This document shows, piece by piece, positions 59,760-64,000 of a stretch of DNA of 64,000 nucleotides (its first letter is position 1; every line of letters starts with the position of its first letter). A model generated the notes under the pieces. The model did no database searches, had not been told where the DNA came from, and worked only from the letters and a program-made list of their open reading frames with translations. The translations under genes and the position numbers were made by a program. The stretch is taken from positions 7,486,001-7,550,000 of the forward strand of contig NZ_JAUSZD010000002.1 in the NCBI RefSeq assembly GCF_030817275.1. The letters are read 5' to 3'. Source of the stretch: Paenibacillus sp. V4I7. GTDB lineage: Bacteria > Bacillota > Bacilli > Paenibacillales > NBRC-103111.

Positions 59760-59894
59760 GGTTTGTAGAGTAATTATTTTCGTTCCCGAAGTCTCCCCCT
59801 GAACCTCCTATGAAGAATAGCTTTGCCTCAAAGTCACTTTAAGTTCATCATGTGCCGTATCGGAGTCAATGCCAGATGACGATGATATTACTTC

Positions 59895-59942
59895 TTGACG
59901 AACAGCCTGGTTGCATTCTATTATTCAATTAATGAATTGAAT
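59895..59942 (+). promoter_or_regulatory. Promoter with ArsR-type operator
   Basis: TTGACG (59895-59900), 18 bases, TATTAT (59919-59924). Overlapping the -10 is the perfect inverted repeat ATTCAATT-AATG-AATTGAAT (59923-59942), of the AT-rich type bound by ArsR/SmtB-family repressors. The following gene encodes such a protein, so autoregulation is likely. Confidence 0.72.
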
Positions 59943-59960
59943 ATGAAAGGGCGAACGATC

Positions 59961-60632
59961 ATGGAATCTGTACCCGAGGCAATCACTTCCGCAAAAGAAT
60001 TTAAAAATGAACTGTTTCAGCAGTTAGCACGGGTGGGGAAGTGTCTATCCAGCGACAAACGGCTTGAAATCTTGAGCTTGCTTACTCAGGGGCCTAAGTC
60101 GGTAGAGAAGCTGGCCCAAGTCACGGAGATGAGCGTGGCTAACGTATCCCGCCATCTGCAGGTTTTGCTCGATGCCAGGCTAGTGAAATTCAGTAAGAAA
60201 GGTACATATGTCATCTATTCGTTGGCTGATCCTTCCATTGCCGCGTTTTTGTTTGCTTTGTGGAACATTGGCGAGAGCCAGCTTGCGGACGTCGCGCGGA
60301 TTAGACAGGAATTCTTACAGGGCTATGAGGATGTGAGGACGCTATCTTTGGAGGAAGCGAGGGCGAAGATAGAGGCCGGAGCGATCATCCTGCTCGATGT
60401 ACGTCCGAGAGACGAATACGAGGCTGGCCATCTGGCGGGAGCCATCTCCGTACCAATGGAGGAGTTGGAAACATACCTTCAAAATCTGCCTAGGCCCTTT
60501 GAAGTTGCGGTCTATTGCAGAGGTCCCTACTGCATCTGTTCGACACAGGCTGTAGCCAAGTTGCAGCGGGAGGGGATCATGGCATACCGGTTGGAGGGGG
60601 GAGAGTATGAATGGCTGAAGGCAGCGAATTGA
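59961..60632 (+). CDS. ArsR-rhodanese fusion regulator
   Basis: 223 residues. N-terminal ArsR winged helix (about 15-100; VEKLAQVTEMSVANVSRHLQVLLDARLV), then a rhodanese domain (about 125-220; LLDVRPRDEYEAGHLAGA) with the active Cys loop YCRGPYCICS (about 185). Such fusions are thought to sense reactive sulfur or toxic thiol-reactive anions through the rhodanese Cys. ATG 59961 lies 10 bases after AAAGG; upstream in-frame starts fall in the operator. It overlaps the MFS gene by 22 bases, forming an autoregulated two-gene operon. Confidence 0.88.
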   Translation: MESVPEAITSAKEFKNELFQQLARVGKCLSSDKRLEILSLLTQGPKSVEKLAQVTEMSVANVSRHLQVLLDARLVKFSKKGTYVIYSLADPSIAAFLFALWNIGESQLADVARIRQEFLQGYEDVRTLSLEEARAKIEAGAIILLDVRPRDEYEAGHLAGAISVPMEELETYLQNLPRPFEVAVYCRGPYCICSTQAVAKLQREGIMAYRLEGGEYEWLKAAN

Positions 60633-61888
60633 TTAGAGAGTACATTCATTCTCCTGAGAGACAGCAGCAGCTCTATCGGAGATCGCTTACGATCGTGATC
60701 ATCGCCCAACTCTTCGGCGGAGCGGGACTCGCGGCAGGCGTCACGGTCGGAGCGCTGCTTGCTCAGGATATGCTCGGGACGGATAGCTTAGCTGGGGTTC
60801 CTTCGGCGCTATTGACGCTGGGCGCGGCCTCATCGGCACTGCTTGTCGGACGGCTTTCTGGGCGTTTCGGCCGTCGGGTAGGCCTAACCGTAGGTTTTCT
60901 TGCAGGGGGGATCGGCGCGATCGGAGTCGTATTCGCAGCCATCGCTAATAACCTTCCGCTTTTGTTCGCTTCGATGCTGATCTATGGCGCCGGTACGTCG
61001 ACCAACCTGCAGGCGCGTTATGCGGGAACCGACTTAGCTCAGCCTAAGCAGCGTGCGAGAGCCATCAGCTTAGCCATGGTATTCACGACGTTTGGTGCGG
61101 TTGCGGGGCCGAACCTGGTGGAGGTCATGGGACGATTCGCTACATCTGTCGGCGCCCCTGCTCTGGCGGGCCCGTTTATGCTGGCGGCAGTCGCTTTTAT
61201 TCTTGCAGGTCTAGTGTTATGGGCATGGCTCCGCCCAGATCCGTATATCGTCGCCAAAGCCATCGCCGAAGCACAACAAGCGAATCCATCCGAAGCGGCG
61301 GTTAATGCGAATCTCTTGGCGCCAGCTGTCGGTAACCGGGGGATCTTCATCGGGACGACCGTGATGGTCTTGACGCAGATCGTGATGGTCGCCATCATGA
61401 CGATGACGCCGGTCCATATGATGCATCACGGACATGGGTTAAGTGCGGTCGGCACAGTGATCGGCATTCATGTCGCGGCGATGTTTCTGCCTTCCTTGGT
61501 AACGGGAGTTCTTGTGGACAAGGTCGGGCGCACGTTCATGTCCTACACATCGGGGATCACGCTGCTGCTAGCGGGACTTCTTGCCGCATGGGCGCCGGCC
61601 GATTCGATGGTCTGGCTCATCATCGCTCTAGCGCTGCTCGGACTCGGTTGGAACTTCGGACTAATCAGCGGCACTGCGCAGATCATCGATGCGACATCTC
61701 CGACCACGCGCGCCAAGACACAAGGAACGGTGGATGTTCTAGTCTCATTGGCAGGGGCATCGGGTGGAGCGTTGTCGGGCATGGTCGTCGCCAATTCCAG
61801 CTTTGCCTTCCTCTCTCTGGCGGGCGGCTTCCTGTCTCTGCTGCTAATCCCGGTTATGATCTGGTCGCGCAGAGGGATCGGTCGATAG
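60611..61888 (+). CDS. MFS transporter of the ArsR-rhodanese operon
   Basis: 425 residues with twelve predicted helices. Motif A between helices 2 and 3 reads GRLSGRFGRRVGL and is repeated as GVLVDKVGRTFMS in the second half. An HMMHHGHGLS loop with four histidines near residues 272-278 could contact a metal or proton. The substrate is unknown; export of the toxic compound sensed by the regulator is the natural guess. The GGAGGGGGGAGAG site lies inside the end of the regulator gene. Confidence 0.88.
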   Translation: MAEGSELIREYIHSPERQQQLYRRSLTIVIIAQLFGGAGLAAGVTVGALLAQDMLGTDSLAGVPSALLTLGAASSALLVGRLSGRFGRRVGLTVGFLAGGIGAIGVVFAAIANNLPLLFASMLIYGAGTSTNLQARYAGTDLAQPKQRARAISLAMVFTTFGAVAGPNLVEVMGRFATSVGAPALAGPFMLAAVAFILAGLVLWAWLRPDPYIVAKAIAEAQQANPSEAAVNANLLAPAVGNRGIFIGTTVMVLTQIVMVAIMTMTPVHMMHHGHGLSAVGTVIGIHVAAMFLPSLVTGVLVDKVGRTFMSYTSGITLLLAGLLAAWAPADSMVWLIIALALLGLGWNFGLISGTAQIIDATSPTTRAKTQGTVDVLVSLAGASGGALSGMVVANSSFAFLSLAGGFLSLLLIPVMIWSRRGIGR

Positions 61889-61917
61889 ATCAAAAAGAGA
61901 AGAGATAAGCATAGTGA

Positions 61918-61940
61918 TCTAGTGTTATAATCACGCTAGA
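61918..61940. promoter_or_regulatory. Imperfect palindrome over the -10 of the ABC-F gene
   Basis: TCTAGTGT and ACGCTAGA form an inverted repeat (one mismatch) around TATAATC; TATAAT is at 61926-61931. No convincing -35 is visible. It may be an operator or a weak hairpin. Confidence 0.45.
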
Positions 61941-61966
61941 TAGACGGAGTTAGAAGGGTGATAGAC

Positions 61967-63538
61967 ATGAGTGTAATTCGTTTGGAGAACGTCACTAAGA
62001 AATATGAAGAGTCCCTGATCTTTCGCGATATCTATTTTCGCGTGACCCAAGGAGAGCGTATTGGCCTAATCGGACGGAACGGTGCCGGTAAGTCGACGGT
62101 TTTCAAGTTGATTATGGGTCAAGAAGAGCCAACGTCCGGAAAAGTGGAAATAGATCCGCAGGTTAAAGTAGGGTACTTCTCCCAATTCTCGGAAATGCGC
62201 GGAAGCCTGTCCGTTCAGCAAGAGCTAGAAATGTGCTTCGAGCAAGTCGCTCTTATTGAGCGTGAACTTAAGGAAGTTGGAGAAAAACTCGGTGTGATCA
62301 CCGATGACGGCGAAATGGATCGGCTGTTGACAAGGCAGGCGGAGCTTTTCGAACAAATGGAGCATTTGGATGGCTGGAACGTATCCGTCGAGATTAACAC
62401 AGTTCTTACGAAGCTGGGGTTCAACGAGAGGTCTCGCAATCAGCCTATCGATGAGTTGTCCGGAGGTTGGAGAAACCGTGCTGCGCTCGCCAAGATGCTA
62501 ATTGAGCTACCTGATGTCGTCTTGCTCGACGAACCGACGAATTACTTGGATATGGAAGGTATAGCGTGGTTGGAGCAGTGGTTGTATCGGTTCAAAGGCG
62601 CTATGATTCTGGTGTCGCATGACCGGCAATTTATTGACAAAGTAGTCACGCGAACGATCGAGATCGAGAACTATCATTTTCAGGAATATGAAGGGAATTA
62701 CACCGACTACATCCGCAAAAAGAAGATGCGCAAGAAGGAATTGGACCGCCAGTTCGAGTGGGAGGAAGAGCTACTTCTCATGGAGTCAGAAGCCATCGAC
62801 AGCCGTGCAACCAAGAAATCTTCTAAGGACCGTCTCTCCCGCCAACTGGCGGATAACAAAAAGCGGATAGAGCCGCACCCCGTCAATGTTTTAATCACTG
62901 ATATTTATGAGAGACTGCGCTTTCCTGACAAGCTATGCGAAGTCAAGAAAATCGGGCAGACCTACGATGATCGGTCGATCTTTCAGAACGTAAGCTTCGA
63001 CATTCAGAAGGAAGACCGCTTAGTCATCGTTGGCCCAAACGGAAGCGGGAAGTCCACACTCATTAAGGTGCTTACGGGTCAGGAGAAGCCCGAATCCGGC
63101 GAGGTGATCTGGGAGAAGGGCGTCAGCTACGCTTACTTCAACCGGATGTGGGAGGAGCTTAATCCTAAGGATACCGTTAGCCACGCGGTGAATACGTACG
63201 GATTGGGACTGGATGCCCCGCGGAAAAAGGTGAACAAGTTTCTAGCCATGCTGCAATTCTCGGAGATGGATCTAAGCAAGTTCATCGGCAACCTATCCGG
63301 CGGACAGAAGGCTCGGGTCGCGCTAGCGAAATGCCTTCTGTCCGGTGCCGCGGTCATTATATTGGATGAGCCAACCAATCATTTGGATTTAACGAGCATT
63401 CAGGTAATGGAGCAGGCGTTGATCCATTTTCCCGGCGCCGTCATTACGGTAAGCCATGATCGGTTCTTTATTGATAAAATCGGGACAAAAATGCTGACCT
63501 TCGACCCGGAATTGGGGATAAGCGAGCAGAATTTGTAA
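61967..63538 (+). CDS. ABC-F family ATPase (ribosome-associated or antibiotic protection type)
   Basis: 523 residues with two ATPase domains and no membrane segments. Domain 1: Walker A GRNGAGKST (about 36), signature LSGGWRNRAALAK, Walker B VVLLDEPTNYLD. A charged linker (about 230-300; KKKMRKKELDRQFEWEEE) follows, then domain 2: GPNGSGKST, LSGGQKARVALAK, VIILDEPTNHLD. The linker is the P-site tRNA-interacting domain in ABC-F proteins. It cannot be assigned to EttA, Uup or a resistance subgroup by eye. ATG 61967 follows AAGGGTG; the in-frame GTG at 61958 overlaps that site. Confidence 0.92.
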   Translation: MSVIRLENVTKKYEESLIFRDIYFRVTQGERIGLIGRNGAGKSTVFKLIMGQEEPTSGKVEIDPQVKVGYFSQFSEMRGSLSVQQELEMCFEQVALIERELKEVGEKLGVITDDGEMDRLLTRQAELFEQMEHLDGWNVSVEINTVLTKLGFNERSRNQPIDELSGGWRNRAALAKMLIELPDVVLLDEPTNYLDMEGIAWLEQWLYRFKGAMILVSHDRQFIDKVVTRTIEIENYHFQEYEGNYTDYIRKKKMRKKELDRQFEWEEELLLMESEAIDSRATKKSSKDRLSRQLADNKKRIEPHPVNVLITDIYERLRFPDKLCEVKKIGQTYDDRSIFQNVSFDIQKEDRLVIVGPNGSGKSTLIKVLTGQEKPESGEVIWEKGVSYAYFNRMWEELNPKDTVSHAVNTYGLGLDAPRKKVNKFLAMLQFSEMDLSKFIGNLSGGQKARVALAKCLLSGAAVIILDEPTNHLDLTSIQVMEQALIHFPGAVITVSHDRFFIDKIGTKMLTFDPELGISEQNL

Positions 63539-63610
63539 GAAAGAGGTTTCTCATTTGGAGCTGGGTCGTAATGAGGAGTAAGAAATGAAAGACCGCGCGG
63601 GATACGGGTT

Positions 63611-63657
63611 TAAGGGTTGTAGCAGGCTACGATTAGTAGCCTGTTGCGGCCCTTTTT
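63611..63657 (+). terminator. Terminator after the ABC-F gene, member of a repeated pair
   Basis: CAGGCTAC (63623-63630) pairs with GTAGCCTG (63636-63643), outer AGGG/CCCT, then TTTTT. Similar in flank and loop-distal parts to the terminator at 59712-59759. Confidence 0.78.
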
Positions 63658-63735
63658 GGTTTCTTTGCAACAAATCTGATGGGATGGAGCTGCCATGAAG
63701 CCCTTCGTAGGGGGCATTTTAAAATTTACTTTACC

Positions 63736-63781
63736 TTGACAAAATAACTTAACTCATGTTAATTTATTAACTAAAGTTAAC
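63736..63781 (+). promoter_or_regulatory. Promoter with two tandem palindromic operators of the TetR gene
   Basis: TTGACA at 63736-63741 and a -10 candidate near 63760-63765 (TAATTT). Two copies of TTAAC-N4-GTTAA lie at 63749-63762 and 63767-63780, 18 bases centre to centre, covering the spacer, the -10 and the start region. The downstream TetR-type protein is the likely ligand. Confidence 0.68.
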
Positions 63782-63802
63782 TGAAAATATAGGAGATTAC
63801 TC

Positions 63803-64000
63803 ATGGATCGGTCAGCTATTTCTTTAAGGGAATTAAAAAAGGCTAGAACCAAAGTGGCATTGTATGAAGCCAGTTTGTCACTAATAGGAGACAAGATGTT
63901 TCGAGACACGATGCTCGACGATATTTGCCGGAAGGCGGAAATATCTCGTGTTACGTTCTTTAAATTTTTTCAGAAAAAGGAAGATTTGCTCGTTTATTTT
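63803..64000 (+). CDS. TetR/AcrR family regulator (3' truncated by the window)
   Basis: ATG 63803 follows TAGGAG with 7-9 bases spacing; the frame is open to the last base (66 codons). The N-terminal TetR helix-turn-helix is plain: MFRDTMLDDICRKAEISR, then VTFFKFFQKKEDLLVYF. The ligand domain is outside the window. Two palindromes in the promoter suggest autorepression. Confidence 0.85.
   Translation, partial: MDRSAISLRELKKARTKVALYEASLSLIGDKMFRDTMLDDICRKAEISRVTFFKFFQKKEDLLVYF

Overview
The window looks like a chromosomal segment of a Paenibacillus-type bacterium (Bacillota, Paenibacillaceae). The signs are strong AGGAGG-type ribosome binding sites, GTG/TTG starts, a sigY-yxlC-yxlD operon, a NupNOPQ-like nucleoside importer, a YkuI-type EAL protein, a galKET cluster with the long Gram-positive GalT, an SLH-domain surface protein and a BmrCD-like exporter pair. 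The genus is inferred from gene content only. I saw no rRNA, tRNA, CRISPR array, prophage or insertion sequence; this is mostly core and soft-core sequence with many small regulatory islands.

Layout. 1-6.2 kb: a 5'-truncated HtrA-type protease, a VanZ protein, a small unknown protein, a pirin with a consensus promoter, then a BlaI/M56 pair and a DUF2231 membrane protein whose promoters share one architecture. 6.4-10.6 kb: a leader peptide with an attenuator ahead of two half-transporters resembling B. subtilis BmrC/BmrD; the second carries a one-base frameshift. 10.8-17.9 kb: a small membrane protein, copy A of a long non-coding repeat, an NAD(P)-binding protein, rluF, a YcdB/SLH surface protein, a 53-residue membrane protein and ilvA. 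17.9-19.7 kb: a c-di-GMP-I riboswitch in front of a GGDEF-EAL protein. 19.9-24.7 kb: a BMP lipoprotein, ATPase and two permeases (nucleoside uptake). 24.9-36.8 kb: a chemoreceptor, an SDR, an AraC regulator divergent from galK-galE-galT, copy B of the repeat, a quinone oxidoreductase, and a nitrilase plus two GNAT genes. 36.8-45.2 kb: a four-hairpin array, an SRPBCC protein, an AraC protein, the sigY operon, a double GNAT, an HxlR/alcohol dehydrogenase pair, a divergent UMP kinase paralogue and a UMF1-type transporter. 45.3-56.7 kb: a hybrid histidine kinase, a YkuI-type EAL protein, an SNF2/SWIM pair and recQ. 56.7-64 kb: a pterin dehydratase, GNATs, a thiosulfate sulfurtransferase, an ArsR-rhodanese/MFS operon, an ABC-F protein and a TetR gene cut by the window end.

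The most notable items are: (1) a dispersed ~455 bp intergenic element present twice (11173-11625 and 32842-33299), built of serial TTGTA/TACAA hairpins and ending in a terminator-like hairpin; (2) the leader-peptide attenuator, in which codons of the peptide are complementary to the terminator arm; (3) a sensorless BlaI/BlaR1-like pair with matching operator-promoters on its own operon and on the DUF2231 gene; (4) a c-di-GMP riboswitch on a cyclase whose EAL half has lost catalytic residues. All calls rest on reading the sequence and knowledge of families; no search was run.
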